Source: Acanthaster planci (Eukaryota; Echinodermata; Asteroidea; Valvatida; Acanthasteridae). From it: a stretch of 64,000 bases of DNA. Numbering within the stretch: position 1 is the first letter of the stretch; every line of letters begins with the position of its first letter. The stretch is from contig NW_019091503.1 in assembly GCF_001949145.1 (NCBI RefSeq), positions 616,486-680,485 on the forward strand, written 5' to 3'. Below the pieces are notes generated by a model. It was not told the origin of the DNA. It was given only the letters and a program-made list of their open reading frames with translations, and made no database searches. Positions 51,101-63,243 of the stretch are shown piece after piece. A program made the position numbers and the translations under genes.

Positions 51101-52309
51101 TGTCATGGCTGTAACCTCAAAATGTGTCAGGGTTAGGCTAGCCATTCAGTTGCTCTTGAGCAGCATGACTGCATTTAAAAGGATTAAATTGATTTTCAGG
51201 AATAACTGTGTATGCACTACTTGCTACAACACAATCAAGCTTTTTCAAAGGGATTCTTCTACTGTATATAGTGCATACATGTACAGTACATGCGTACACA
51301 TGTATATTGTTCCCGACACATAAACAAGATAAACTCTAACAGGACTTGCAGAGTTTTTTACACATGGACCTCAAGTACGAACCAAGCACCAAGATTTTGT
51401 TTGATTGGGCCTGCCTAGAGCTCTCATCCTCGTAACTTCTTCAAAATCCAGTTGATCCATCTCCAATGGAAATCATGCATTTAGGAGGACTTTACACACC
51501 CGCCCTCGTCCCCTGATACTCAACATGAGGCTTGATGTTTCTAAAAAACAAAACAGTATAAGACCTGCAAATAAATGTAGAGTTCCCAGATGGATCATTT
51601 ATCTACATGTACATGTCCTACTGTGTGAACTGGTTAAGCTCATACATGGACTTACATGTATGCAGTACATGTAAATGACTAGGGTTTAGTTTGGGTTTGA
51701 ATTTTTGGTTCTGGGTTCAGTTCAGTTTCAATTCTGGTGATCAGGATCATTATAATTTATAACTACGTCAATTAATGGCAATGCTAGTCTTACCTTGTAG
51801 ACTGTTGAAAAGAACCCACTGCCAATTTCTTCTCTGTCAAAGTCGTCCAGACAAGACACATTGTCCAGCAATGTCTTCATGGCCACAGCTGACGAACCCG
51901 GACTGAGAGGTCTCAGGGAATCCAATGGGATCCTAGAATGAGAGCGATTCCTACCATCGCACCATACCTGACCCTGTCCGTCACAGTGTGTGTAGCCCAC
52001 CGTGTCATGGCGGGAAAAGTTTAGTCTAGTGGGGAGGGAGTGTTGCTCATCGGGACTAGTGGACAGGTGATCACAATCACACTGAGCAGGACAGTAGTCC
52101 GAAGCAGGACTGGATGAATTTGATGCGTCACTCGGCAATGGACTCGCTTCGCTGGTGATGCTCCCACAATGCCATTCTACGTCTCGTCTGCCATTCTGTC
52201 CAGTACATCCACAGTTCCAATAGGGTGAACTGGTACCCTGCTGTGGTTGGTAACCAGATGTCTTGACCTTCAAGGATGTTGGAGGCATGTGCTTCTCCAG
52301 CTGAGACAT
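36139..52309 (-). CDS. TESK: TESK-family dual-specificity protein kinase
   Basis: Ten coding exons on minus, every phase consistent: 52309-51794, 49713-49592, 48969-48921, 41766-41617, 40526-40447, 39867-39783, 39525-39442, 38272-38186, 37341-37239, 36785-36139. They give about 640 aa, close to TESK1. A Cys- and Ser-rich N-terminus precedes the kinase domain: glycine loop IGSGFFS (162-168), VLVLK (Lys185), helix-C QEI (Glu199), HRDLTSM-N (273-280), ADLGLA (Asp297), GTPFWVSPE (316-324) and the DLFSFGIILCEIIARV helix. LIMK/TESK kinases phosphorylate cofilin; HRDLTS and the LPRLHNFGLDMEAFRTL block favour TESK over LIMK, and no LIM or PDZ domain is seen. The tail (from 427) is Ser- and Arg-rich, with a possible 14-3-3 site RSKSLP near 545 and an acidic helix. 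Odd points: DLG replaces DFG, and Met replaces the usual TESK Lys before the catalytic-loop Asn. Confidence 0.93.
38545..38760 (+). mobile_element. tRNA-derived SINE relic in TESK intron
   Basis: TGAGTCAGGTGGGTAGAGC (38545-38563) resembles the A-box region of a tRNA (TAGCTCAGTCGGTAGAGC), and GGTTTCATTCC (38598-38608) a B box. The spacing is that of a tRNA. Downstream, TTTCCTCCCAAATTAATG resembles the body of the SINE at 8930-9412. Ends uncertain. Confidence 0.45.
38870..39250 (+). mobile_element. Probable 3' end of a non-LTR retrotransposon
   Basis: A pyrimidine-rich stretch (38870-39070) leads into an AT-rich segment that ends in an (AAATA)-type tail at 39230-39250. This is the usual form of a LINE 3' UTR with a simple-repeat tail. 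No reverse transcriptase sequence is left. It sits in a TESK intron between exons 39525-39442 and 38272-38186. Confidence 0.4.
40398..40440 (-). promoter_or_regulatory. Cluster of nuclear-receptor half-sites with a perfect DR1
   Basis: Read on minus, AGGTCA C AGGTCA (40440-40428) is a perfect direct repeat with one-base spacing, and more AGGTCA-like copies follow to 40394. DR1 is the element bound by HNF4, COUP-TF and RXR-type receptors. It begins six bases beyond the donor of TESK exon 40526-40447, so function is unproven. Confidence 0.35.
41780..48910. other. Large TESK intron
   Basis: A 7.1-kb intron between the coding exons 48969-48921 and 41766-41617. No kinase exon is missing from it, since phase and protein are continuous. 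Contents: scattered TACATG repeats, A- and C-runs (for example 42791-42810), a 21-bp minisatellite at 47111-47173, and short open frames without recognisable features. Confidence 0.5.
47111..47173. repeat. 21-bp minisatellite, three units
   Basis: Two perfect copies of GGGTAGACAGATTCCAAAGAG (47111-47131 and 47132-47152) and a diverged third (to 47173). Confidence 0.85.
49720..51790. other. TESK intron between first two coding exons
   Basis: No exon recognised. It is rich in TACATGTA palindromes (for example 50516, 50794 and 51275-51305) with G-runs near 50140 and 50600. Confidence 0.45.
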
Positions 52310-54616
52310 TGCGTCTATTGGTCAACCGTAATACGGTATACATGTAGCTAATGGTATGAATGACCTGTACGACATCGTATCATTCACTTTTGATCTATCC
52401 CATCAATTATCTGCATTGAAAAGAAGATGAACATAAACTCCGGTTATGGAAAGTGTACTTTATACTCTGATCAAAAAGTCTGATCTTCTTTACATGTCTT
52501 TAAGACACATACAAAATGCACCTGTGGCAGTAAGCCAAGGTTTACATGTACTTTTATGTGTGTAATATTGGTCTGTGAAGTGATTTCCTGATGCCTAGAA
52601 CTACCGAATACTGGTACAAGCAAATTATTGGGCATGCTGCAGCAGTGATCACTCTGAGGTCATGTGCTTGCATTCAATTCAAGTTCACTATACAAAGTAC
52701 ATGTAATTACAACCTGTCATCCTGTATACATCCCTCAACATGTTTAATAAGCGCATGTACATGTGACCTCTGCTTATAAGCTACAGGTACGTACCATGTG
52801 TACAGCAAGTCTGGAGCCAACCTTCTACATGTACATGAACATGTACATGTACATCATACAAACTTGTACATACAGGTACCTCTGTATTCTGGCACATACA
52901 CACATACAACATTACATGTCCATGTATGTAAAACAATAGTCAACTCATACTGTATCATACACAAAAATAGGCCACCGTTTCTATTTCAACTGTACCATGT
53001 TTTCATACATGTACAAATTCTGTAAGACTACAGGAGTTATGGGTACATTGTCATTCCAGAAATTAGGGGCCCAAAAGTGTGACATTTTTGTGTCCCTGTT
53101 ACATTTGATTTGGAAATATCACCGGAATTGATTTCAAGCTGTTTCTATTTGTTTGGCATTAATTCATCACCCTCCTTGGAAATTAGAAAATGTGTTTTGA
53201 ACTTACAAAATCATATTTCAGATGTGACAAGGACACAAACAAAAACTGGAGCGGTAATTTGTGGAATTCCTCTATACAATGCTTAACTTTGAAAGTACAG
53301 TACTCAGCTTAGGAGTCTCATCAACAGTATACAAAAAAGTCCATGACCATAGAGTTGCACCCCATTTCACCATTCACTGTAAAAACCAATCAGACTTGAC
53401 AAGATATGGTGAAATCAGGGACCTTGTGACATATAAGGTCACAGACATTCCTGAAAAACAAATCTGTCTTGTAAAACACACACACATGCAGCCGTAAATA
53501 CACTTGTGTAGACGGAAATGCAAAGTATGGTTTTTCACCATGTTTGAATGCAGCATACGTGCATGCTCCGTTACACATAAAGCTGTCTAGTCCATGTGCC
53601 ACACTAGGCATTGAAAAACAGTATCAGAGTATGACGTAAGGTTGGTACAATGTACAATACACGCCCACAACATTCTGAACCTGGCTGACCTGGGGGAGGA
53701 CTCATCACCCTGTCCTATCATTGCCCTGTCTTCATGGTAGGCCCTAGGACACGTACAAGGAAACCAACATCCGTTATCCATGTTGTCAGTGCACCATATA
53801 AAAAGACTGCATTGGAAGATGCACACGTACTGTGCATACATGATACACATGTACATGTACTTTGTACATGTATATGCATAAATGTAGCAGACAACATGTA
53901 CATGTATGTACATGTAGTGCCATATAAACATACATGTAGGTACATGCACGTGGACATGTGCTATGCTTCACACAGAAGAAAGTTTCCTGAACATTACAAA
54001 GCTCACCGACAGAAATGTTGGATGTTGACATACATAAATGTACATTCTGAACATGTTTGTACTCAATAAAGGAAACAATACAGTCCTGTATTCAGTCTTT
54101 AAGACAAGCAAATGCGCTAAACAAAAGAGATGACACCAATGACATCAACTTAATACTTACATATACTTGAGGTTTACTAGCAAAGCTTGTTGTGAACTAG
54201 CCATATGTACATGACTGATATTTATGAGAACATGTAGATGTACACGCATGTACAGAGTAGGTACACTTCATGTACATGTACACGTTTCTACATTTGTGTA
54301 GAATGACATGGAGCTACTGGTGTATGGAGCATGGCCAGCAGGGCACTCATCAACATGCATAGTCTCTTCTCTAAGGTAATTAAACCCTATCAGATCCCCT
54401 TAGAAGACTAACAGCATAATTGACTCTGCAGTCAGCAGTACTCACATGTAAATCCAAATGTGGCTACATGCAGACTTGTACATGTACATAAATGTGCATT
54501 AAATACTTGCAAAAGCCTTTTTTTTTTAAAAGTTGTTACTTTGATAGAGGTGAAGAAGTGTTGAAATATTCACTCGAGATATCTGAACATCTTAAAAAAA
54601 CTGTCTTCCTTTCATT

Positions 54617-54649
54617 GATGGAAGTGAGAAAACACTTCTCACTTCCATC
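54617..54649. repeat. Perfect 14-bp hairpin in TESK intron 1
   Basis: GATGGAAGTGAGAA (54617-54630), loop AACAC, then the exact reverse complement (54636-54649). No T-run follows directly. Unlike its neighbours it is not built from TACATG units. Confidence 0.8.
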
Positions 54650-57600
54650 GGCTGTTCGGAAAATAGAAGGAGGTTGTTACCGGTATTTTGTTAATTTTCT
54701 CAACTAATCTGACGCCAAAGCCTATCCTTACCCCTGGAAAGGAATTTGACAGTAACACAATTTGGCAGACATACCGGCTACTGCAACAAGAGCTGAGAAA
54801 ACTCGACTGGAGTGAGGTTTGTGACACTTTGGTGATAACGCCTTAACAGTTTCTTCACCGCAACATCTGGCTCCTACAAATTACAATGTACCCGTACATG
54901 TACAGTAATGCTTCTAACGTAAAAACTAATACCCCAAACCTGCTTGGCTCAAGACTGCACTGATCTTCTAAACTTTCCTTGCAAAAATAGAGGAATACAT
55001 GTACATGTAGGTTTTTCCATTTTACATACATGTACATAAAAAAACCCACAAAACAAGATCCAACACCCCCGTGTTTGTCAAATTGTTGCAAATTGTACCC
55101 AAGGCTTCTTCTAAGCAAAGCATGTTGCAGAAATGTTGTACATGTATAGTGCATGTAATGAACCAATACTGTACCAAGTACATGTACTTCAGTCCAAATT
55201 GGGATGACACGTGTACATGTACCCACTACATGTGCATGTACATGTAGGCCTACATTTACATAAAATGTGTACAAATAATAAGAATGACATGTACAGTGCC
55301 TACATGTAATCAAAGTCCTAAGCGCTTTTCCATTATTATTACATGTACATGTGTGTGCATGTACTTGACATGTAGGCCTACAGTTCTAAATCTCACTTAG
55401 TTATGGTACACCCACGTGTAATAACGATTCTAAAGGGTAAAGGTCAAGGCAAGTCAAATTATTTATGACCCATTGATGACTTGTTGCCCTCCATCACATG
55501 CCCTGATTGTACGGGGTACCGGTACCTCAATGCATGAAGAAAGGCAACTTTTATAGGTTACCATGCCGTAGTTCACCATGTCTATGACTTACAGTAAATA
55601 TGGGTATAGTTTACACTCAGTGAAAACCAAAACTTGTACAGAAAAAACATCATGTACCGGTATGCACGTGCACATGTCTACTCCAATGCAATGCATTCTG
55701 ACCTTTTGACCCAATTCACAGGTATTTTTACCCCCACTGCAGTACCAGAAATTGTCATGCTCCCAGGGAGATCAGACAATTCACTTCACAGCTTGGGAAA
55801 GATTTCATGAAACAGATTTTGGGGAAAGAAGACCAGCCTTACACTTCGTGGTATGTTGGCAATGAATTCAAGGAAACAATAGGCATGAGTATCAACTTTA
55901 TCAACTACGTGTGATTTAATTGTCATTCTCAATACACAGAATAATGTGGCTAAATTTATTCAAAAGGCAAATTTTCCACAAAGCAAGACCTGCAGTGCAC
56001 AAGATGAGACTTTCCCCTCCAGACAGTGAAGAAAAACACTATACAGGGTGACCCCCCTAAAAAAATGTACCCCTAAAGTAACTTTTAACTTTTTCTCCCT
56101 CTAAAAATGTCAGAAATTGTTTTTACATTTATTATCAGACTGAAGCTTATGTAAGACGTTTCTCTTCAAAACTGATATTGCGTTGAAGCAACGTTTACTG
56201 AGAATATTTGCTCAGATGTACATGTACCCGGTACATGTACATGTACATGTACTTTAAACAGTGCTTTAATTACACCTTGGTAGCCATAAGAATTAACTCC
56301 AGTAACAAAGCTTTATCAGGACAGGGCAGTTGTCCTAATTGATGGCACTGTCTTAATAAGACTGTGTTACTGGAATTTAATCAACAACCCCACCCCCCCA
56401 ACAAACAGGTTTGTCAGGCAAGGTGCAAACCCCTTTTAAAGCACATGTACAATGTACATGTATATATCCCAGCAAGCATGACTTTAGCACATGTAATGTA
56501 CATGTACATTAATTAAGTTGATTTACACTTTTTCATTTCCCATTACATGTGTGCACGTATGCACATGCATACCAAACAAAAATCCTCCAAACATTTTATT
56601 AAAAATTTGCAGTTTTTGTAACTCACAGACAAGAAATGATAAATTATAAGGCAAATGACGAAACTTTCCTTGATGACACGCATGACCAAAAAAAAGCAAA
56701 GAAATTTACATTCATGTATGTTTCGACAAAGTAAAATTCAGACTAATCAACCATACAACCGTCAACACCAAAATCTAATGTGTACAGGTGCCCCCTACAG
56801 ATCAAACTATAAAATTTCCAACTGCTGATGCATATCAATGGTGATACATACCGGTCATTAAGCATTAAAGCCTATCACTTTCAGTACTAACTTTACTTGT
56901 ATTATCCCAACTGTACCACTGCCCCAACTGCTCAACTTTGTTGACACAGTTGGGCATGCCAAAGTTTGGTTCGGAAGAAAGGAACACTTTATGAGAATGT
57001 GGGAATGAGCATCTGTGCATGGCAAAGAAAACTATCGTGAAACTGAGTTGAAATTAAAATGAAACACCTGATGCCCCTGTGCACAAACTCGTCTGAAAAA
57101 AAAACTAAGTTTCTAAGTACATGCCTCAGAATTTTCTGAGCTATAATTCAATTTCTAGTTCATGTCATCACTTTCTGACAGCTGTTAAAGCATTAAAAGG
57201 GAAAAGTAGTATTGTCCGCATATGGAACTCTTGCCAAAGGGAAAAAGAACACAGTGAATGCCCCCCCTCAAAAAAAAGCCCGACTGATTCAAAGAAGAAA
57301 TGAGCAGAGGAGGAAGACCAGAACTACTGGAATGCAGTGATGCTGTTGGTCAATTTCATCACCCAACGATGTGACAATATTATCATCTAGCCCCTCTTTA
57401 ACATGTTTAAAAATCACAATTGCTAACACAGCTCTCACAATTTGATTATACAATGGGCCTATGCTCTTTTTATATTGAGTATTGGTTGGTAACCAAAGTT
57501 GGTTTTTGCTCAGCTTTGAAAATAAAGTTAAGATGGCTAAACTGAATTACTGAACCCGGAGTGCATGGTGTGCTAAGTAAGGGCGATAGATGGAGGGCCC

Positions 57601-57762
57601 ATACCAATTTTAGGCTAAGCCTACTGACACAGTACTGTTGTGCTAATCAGTGACTCTAGTCTTGAAGTTGAAACCGCTTGCATGCCTGCCATCGAGCTCC
57701 GTCTTTTGCCTTCCTCCGTTGATAAAGTGTGATACCACAAATTCCTGATTTTCAGCACTTAC

Positions 57763-57960
57763 CCTCTATTTTCCAAACTACCACTTGTGGAAACTTGCAC
57801 CTCCTGCAAAACGAGCAATATCTACACTGTATTTCCTGCTAGTACTTTCGCTTTACTACTGTAGGCCAGTTTTTTGTCAACACTGCGTCTGTCTTGATCC
57901 TTGAGCTGTCGATGGCAAAGTCTGATATTCGGGAAAACAGTTGTTTGGGGGACCGACTAA
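57763..57960 (-). other. TESK: Probable noncoding first exon and start region of TESK
   Basis: On minus, a strong 5' splice site (ATAGAGG/GTAAGTGC) occurs at 57763/57762. The preceding 200 bases are less repetitive, and GGGGGCGCTATTTCA lies upstream at 57981-57995. The TESK coding start at 52309 lacks a promoter-like region close by, so a long first intron (57762 to about 52.4 kb) is the simplest model. No ATG in frame with the kinase is implied. Confidence 0.4.
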
Positions 57961-58019
57961 CTTAATTCTGTGCGTAAAATGGGGGCGCTATTTCAAATGT
58001 TGGACCAGAGCCCTGTGTG

Positions 58020-58360
58020 TGACGGAGGGTGCAATTTACTAATTCAAGTCAAAATTTCTGGCGAGCTCATTCGCATTAAAATGCTGCGCAGTACCTTTTG
58101 AAAAAAATTTATTGGAGGTATGGCCTCCTAAATGGTGAGATTTTGTAAATCTCTGCCAGCATCAACTCCCTGGGTCTTTGGGATTTCATATGAGAGCAGA
58201 TTGGCTGAAAAATACGGTTGAAAAATGGTCACTAAGTGCCCGAGAAAGTTGAGGGTTGCCACTTGTAAAAAAAGCTGCAAGCAGACTTCGGAAAAATCCT
58301 TTTGGGGGGGGGGGAATTTTATTTTGTGGGAAAAACTCAAAATTAAATCCGTTAACCACA
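58020..58360 (+). repeat. Dispersed repeat, copy 1 of an inverted pair
   Basis: About 330 bases that recur in opposite orientation at 61060-61390, clearly alignable with small gaps (shared blocks include TCAACTCCCTGGGTCTTTG and AAGTGCCCGAGAAAGTTGAG). It begins GAGGGTGCAATTTACTAATTCAAG. A similar short start (GAGGGTACAGTTCACTAATTC) is also seen near 60902. Family not recognised. Confidence 0.8.
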
Positions 58361-61059
58361 GAAAATTGAAACGAAATTGAAAGATTAGGGAGCATACAAT
58401 AATTTAACGTGTGTTTCAGATACCTCAGGGATGTTACGCATATTACTTGGCCCTGAACAATGCAGATTTTTCACACTTTTTTCAATTCATGGGGCTTGAA
58501 TTAGTGGACGACACCCTCTGGAGCTTTGTATTCTTATCTCTGAGAGTTGGACCAATCCGTTCGACAAGGGCGAAATTGCACAAGTTGATCTAAGATCTAT
58601 TACAAGAGTAAAAAAAAAAACAAGAAAAGAAGAAAAAACAAACAGCTGAAATACACAACGTTTGCTAATTAAAATGTTAGAGGGCTTGACGTTTTGACGA
58701 CGCCAACGACACCAACACACAAACCCCGATATATTTTTTTGATTCCTCCATGCTAAAATCGATCAATCCTTCCAAAGAAGTTTTAACTTGGAAAATAATA
58801 AAAACAACTAGTTTCACACGAGCACGTGCCGGATGCTTGAACCTATAGATTACACTGTGACACAGCAACATTTAGTGCTGATTAACAAGTTTATTTCTGT
58901 TTTGATCTGGGCATGGATGACGTTTTCGTTCAGTGGACATTGTCAAAAATATACATCCGATGACGGCCACGGGTGACGGTTGCCAGAACTAACGAACCGC
59001 CCATCCCTTCAATTTTTTGTTGGCGTATTTCAAATACATGAATTGTCTGAACTAACCTCTCCATCAAGGAATAATTCTTCACAATAAACAAAATAATGAG
59101 TTCTAAAGTGGGCGATTTTGCTGTTTTGAATGCATGAATGGCCATAGCCAGCCTTTTCCCTGGTTCAGCAGACAGAAAACAGCAAAATTTCCGTTTCTCA
59201 GGTTTTCTTTTCCCTTTCCCTCTCAGATCTGTTTTTTTCCCTGGACTGGGATTGTCCCGACCTACTGGCACTTTCGCCACCGCTGCGTTTTGCCAAGCAG
59301 ATGTCCTGTCGCCGCCAACAGTAATGTGCAATAGCGCCCTCTGGCGCGGCGCACTTTGTCAAAGTAATGATATGTAACCGGTACCGCCTGTATAGTATTT
59401 TTTTTAAGAGAGGATTTTTTTTTACACAGTTGAAGTGTATGTGTGTACTTTGGAGGTGACACGGATTTGATTGAAGTGAGAAACGGGGCTTGGTAGCATG
59501 GTGCGTATTGTCCATGAAAAACACTTTTCTGCATACCATAAATGAGGACACTTTTATCACATCAGAATGACCGGGAGGGGTCTTTTCCTGGAAAACGGCA
59601 GGGTGTACAAAAAAAATAATCTAACATAATTCCTTGTAGGGTCCGTTTTAGAGGTTAAACCCAGCATTTTAACCCTGTCTTTTCAACAAACCTCCGCAAA
59701 ACCGAATTATAGATATACAAAAGAAAACAAAATGTAAAACTTGATGTGAAAGAAATAATCTCACACTAATTGGAAGTGAAACACGGAAATGATTGCAGTT
59801 AACATCCTGAAGTCGAGTCAGCACAAACGCAAAATAACTTAATGCGTCACACCCTCGTAACTCTGTTTTGATGATTGTATGGAGGGTTTCACTGTTTTTA
59901 CAGCAGCAGTCGGTGCACAGCCTCGCTAAACAATCCTTGAAGTTGAACTTACGTAGTACACACTGATTGCGTGTGGCACTGTGCTGCGTACATTCACGCT
60001 CTACTGCTTTTTGTATTCTTAATCCAACCTTTGCCTTCATGTCCAAAAATTCCTTTGTGCCAGTTGGCGTCTGCCTCAATAAATGCAATGTACTTTTGCA
60101 TGTACTCTAAACCTATGTAGTGAGGCAGAACAATATCACACGGTCCCTTCGTACCGCTGATGCAAGCTCGTATGTAACGAGACTTTAAAAAAATGAACAG
60201 TCATCCTCAAATCAAATAATAGTGATAGCCCCACTTTATTTGCGTATTCGGCGGCACATACACATCTTATGATGATCAGTTTGCGCAAAGTTGTATCCTT
60301 TACGTGTCTCACTTTTTCTGTGGACTCAAAAAACTTATAAATTCAAATCCAGTTATACCGAGGTTGTGCTGATGCGCACGTTCGCGGCCTCTCACGGTGT
60401 CAACTAGTTGCAGTTGAAAGTAAGTTAGAATTCTCTTGAAGACAACTGTCGGCTTCATCAATGCATAAAAGCAAGAGACCGAAAATTGGCGGTTGCCGTC
60501 AGACTTATTGTCTTGAACAGTTCTGCACTATGCAGAGAACACTAGCCACCTTCGGGTGTAAAAATCGATACAAACCAAGTCCCAGGTTTTAGTCTAAAGC
60601 TTAGGACTCCTACATCCTGCATCATATACAAATGCATATCGTCAACAATCGATATTTGACAAGCGACCCGGGTCGAACCATGATTTGGTACCCTGCGTGT
60701 CTGAGCCCCAGTTCTAATATTCATGTAAAGGGTTCGCCATGCGAGAATCTTACTTGGGAGCGTGTTGGGTGTAACTTCCTTTACTCCCCTCATCGTACGT
60801 GTATAAGAACAGTTACATCACTTATATGGGAAACCACTCACTGAGGTTCAAGGACTTAAGTTCACGATCACTTGGGAGTTCAAGCTGTTCCGTGTTATAT
60901 TGAGGGTACAGTTCACTAATTCAAGCCCCATTGAAAACAGTGTAAAATCAGCACTGTTCAGGGCCCAATAACATGCACGCCAACATCCCTGAGATTTCTT
61001 AAACACAAATGAAATTCTTGTCTGGTCACTTATCTTTCATATTCTTTTAATTTTTTTGT
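58361..61059. other. Stretch between the inverted repeats
   Basis: No gene that I can name. Open frames on minus at 58930-59331 and 59669-60088 have no recognisable domain. The second contains a good donor (GTACTAC/GTAAGTTC at about 59951), so a noncoding or weak coding exon there is possible. A CG-rich patch with GCGCCCTCTGGCGCGGCGC lies at 59334-59352. Confidence 0.35.
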
Positions 61060-61390
61060 TGGCTAACCAATTACATTTTAAATTATTCCCACAAAACAAA
61101 ATCACTCCCAAAAAGTGTTTTTTCCGAAGCCTGATTGCAGGCGTTTTTCAAGTTGCAACCCTCAACTTTCTCGGGCACTTAGGACCATTTTTCAACCGTA
61201 GTTTTTAGCCCTTCTGCTCTCATGTGAAAGCTCAAAGACCCAGGGAGTTGATCCTGGCAAAGATTTACACTATCTCATCATTTTTGGGGGCCAAACAATC
61301 CCCTTTTTCAAAAGATACTGTGGGGCACTTTTAATGCTAATGAGCTGGCCAGAAACTCTCACTTGAATTAGTAGTTTGCACCCTTAAGTG
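61060..61390 (-). repeat. Dispersed repeat, copy 2 of the inverted pair
   Basis: Reverse-complement counterpart of 58020-58360. The two copies face each other and enclose 2.7 kb, but they are only moderately similar. They may be two old members of one family and not the ends of a single element. Confidence 0.8.
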
Positions 61391-63240
61391 CTTGTGCTAC
61401 CACAACACCCGTCGGTTGAGGAGTTTTTGGACATAACTGTTCAACCAAAATAGCTGGCTCTCTTCAGATGCGAAACCCGGAGGCCACAAGCTCTGCCACT
61501 GTCGGTTTTGAAGACATGTTTGCTCGAAGCTTTTGAAGAGCTTCCGAGGTATCTTCCTGTATCAAAGGCATTTTGTGTCCTTTTGTTCGATTCAAGCAAG
61601 CCTTCGAAAATCATCTTACGCATGAGCGACCCACAAATGTTGAGGAAGGTCATACGATGTTTCACCATTCAACATGCAGGCCCTTAAAATGTTAATCAGA
61701 AAACCACCCGCAAGACTGGAATGCCAAATCACAGTCTAACCAACGAGGAAGCCCCTACAACAGCGTACTTTTGCCCCAAGTGTTTGTCCGATCATTTCTG
61801 AAATTTCGCCAACAAAACGCCTACACCGTGAATTCTGTCAATTTCATTCGGAACTCAAGAAATCACGCAGAAAAGCCAAAAACTGGGATGTAAATCACAA
61901 TCTAAATAATTGTCCAAGAAGTCATCGTCCTTACATTACAAATTACAAGGATCATGCCTTCACACCACGGATTGTGGAATCGCCATTCGAATCAATAATT
62001 ATGTACAATACAATACCTTACGCCTAAGCTTGTTGATAACGCTCTCTGTGCTCAAAATCCGTCTCTGATTTTTAAATAATTTCATAAATAATGTAAGGGT
62101 GATCAGGAAAATTGAGCCTCTGTACCGGGGTCCGGGTTCAACGAAGGGCCACTTTTAACTCCATGCTTTTACGTCCCTCCTACACCTACTTCTCTGGTTT
62201 TTACAATCCTACAAACTGGCGTGATCTACTACTGAATGCTATCTCTATTTACCCGACATTGTCGCGCGACAGATAGCAAACACAACCACCCAAACTAAAA
62301 CGACCAAAGCAAACAGGGTGAGATAAGTATCTTACTCGTAAAACTAGTTGCAACCCCCTGAGCGTTTCTGTTGACAAAAGCAATCTTCAAGGTTTCCCTC
62401 CTGCACGTTAGCAATTAGTTCGGCCGGATTCATTTTTAGAATTCTACATGTGACTTTCAATCTGTAAAACGTCTTTTGTCTTAATGTCCTTTGACAGAGT
62501 ATTTCATCTTATGCCATTCGATCCATGGGAACTACAGTCGACTCTTGATATAAAGAAATTATATACCAAAGTCCTGCTTATAACAAATCATTTGTCTGGT
62601 CTCCGTAGCTTTGTTATAACATATGTTGACTGTATACACCAACTGATAAAATACAGTTGACGCCAGCTGTAGGCACCTATTGTTTCCTCTCGCACGGCTA
62701 GGACAATTATTGGCAGGAATTTATCACTAGGGATAATTTCTTTCCGTTCCGTGACATTTCTGGTTAAATTGCTAATAAAACCTGCACGTGAAGAAATATG
62801 ATTGCTGTGCACTGCGGTGTGACTGAACACAGATCTGCTGCAAAAATGGTTCAAACTTACTGTTGGTACATGGGCTTTTACGGGGGGGGGTTCAAACACC
62901 TTCACCAGGGACTAATTGAAAATCTGCTAGACAAAATTCAACGATAAAATACTCCAGCTCTTTCTTCGCTTCAAATTAACCACTATACCTTGGAAGTTTA
63001 TTTGAAATTCAGGAGACATACCTCGCACCATCGGGTACAGTATTATAAATCTTGTTTCCAAACAATTACAATTAAGACTTCTGAATTTCTTATGTAACAT
63101 TAATCATGCAACAAGTTGTTAAATACATGTACATACACGTAAAATTCACCATTTCACAATTTACAAAATTATATCTGGTTCCACTTCCTCCATCAGGAAC
63201 ACGCAACCATAAAACAGAATACTAGCAGAGAATAAGTTAC
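61391..63240. other. Stretch without recognised gene
   Basis: No exon, RNA gene or element that I can support. A short minus-strand open frame at 61441-61668 adjoins the repeat copy and is probably part of repeated DNA. Confidence 0.35.
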
Positions 63241-63243
63241 ACT

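Larger units (their letters stand above)
44980..57000. repeat. Diffuse (TACATG)n palindromic repeat field
   Basis: Runs of ACATGTACATGTACAT-type sequence are scattered densely, with clear clusters at 52833-52858, 53850-53915, 54240-54285, 54895-55300 and 56215-56250. The 6-base unit is self-complementary, so each run is a palindrome. The density is higher in the TESK introns, above all the first, than in the left half of the window. Confidence 0.8.

Noticed and set aside
58128-58395. Short minus-strand open frames near 58.2 kb
   Set aside because: They lie within the dispersed repeat that recurs at 61060-61390 and are not conserved as frames between the copies.
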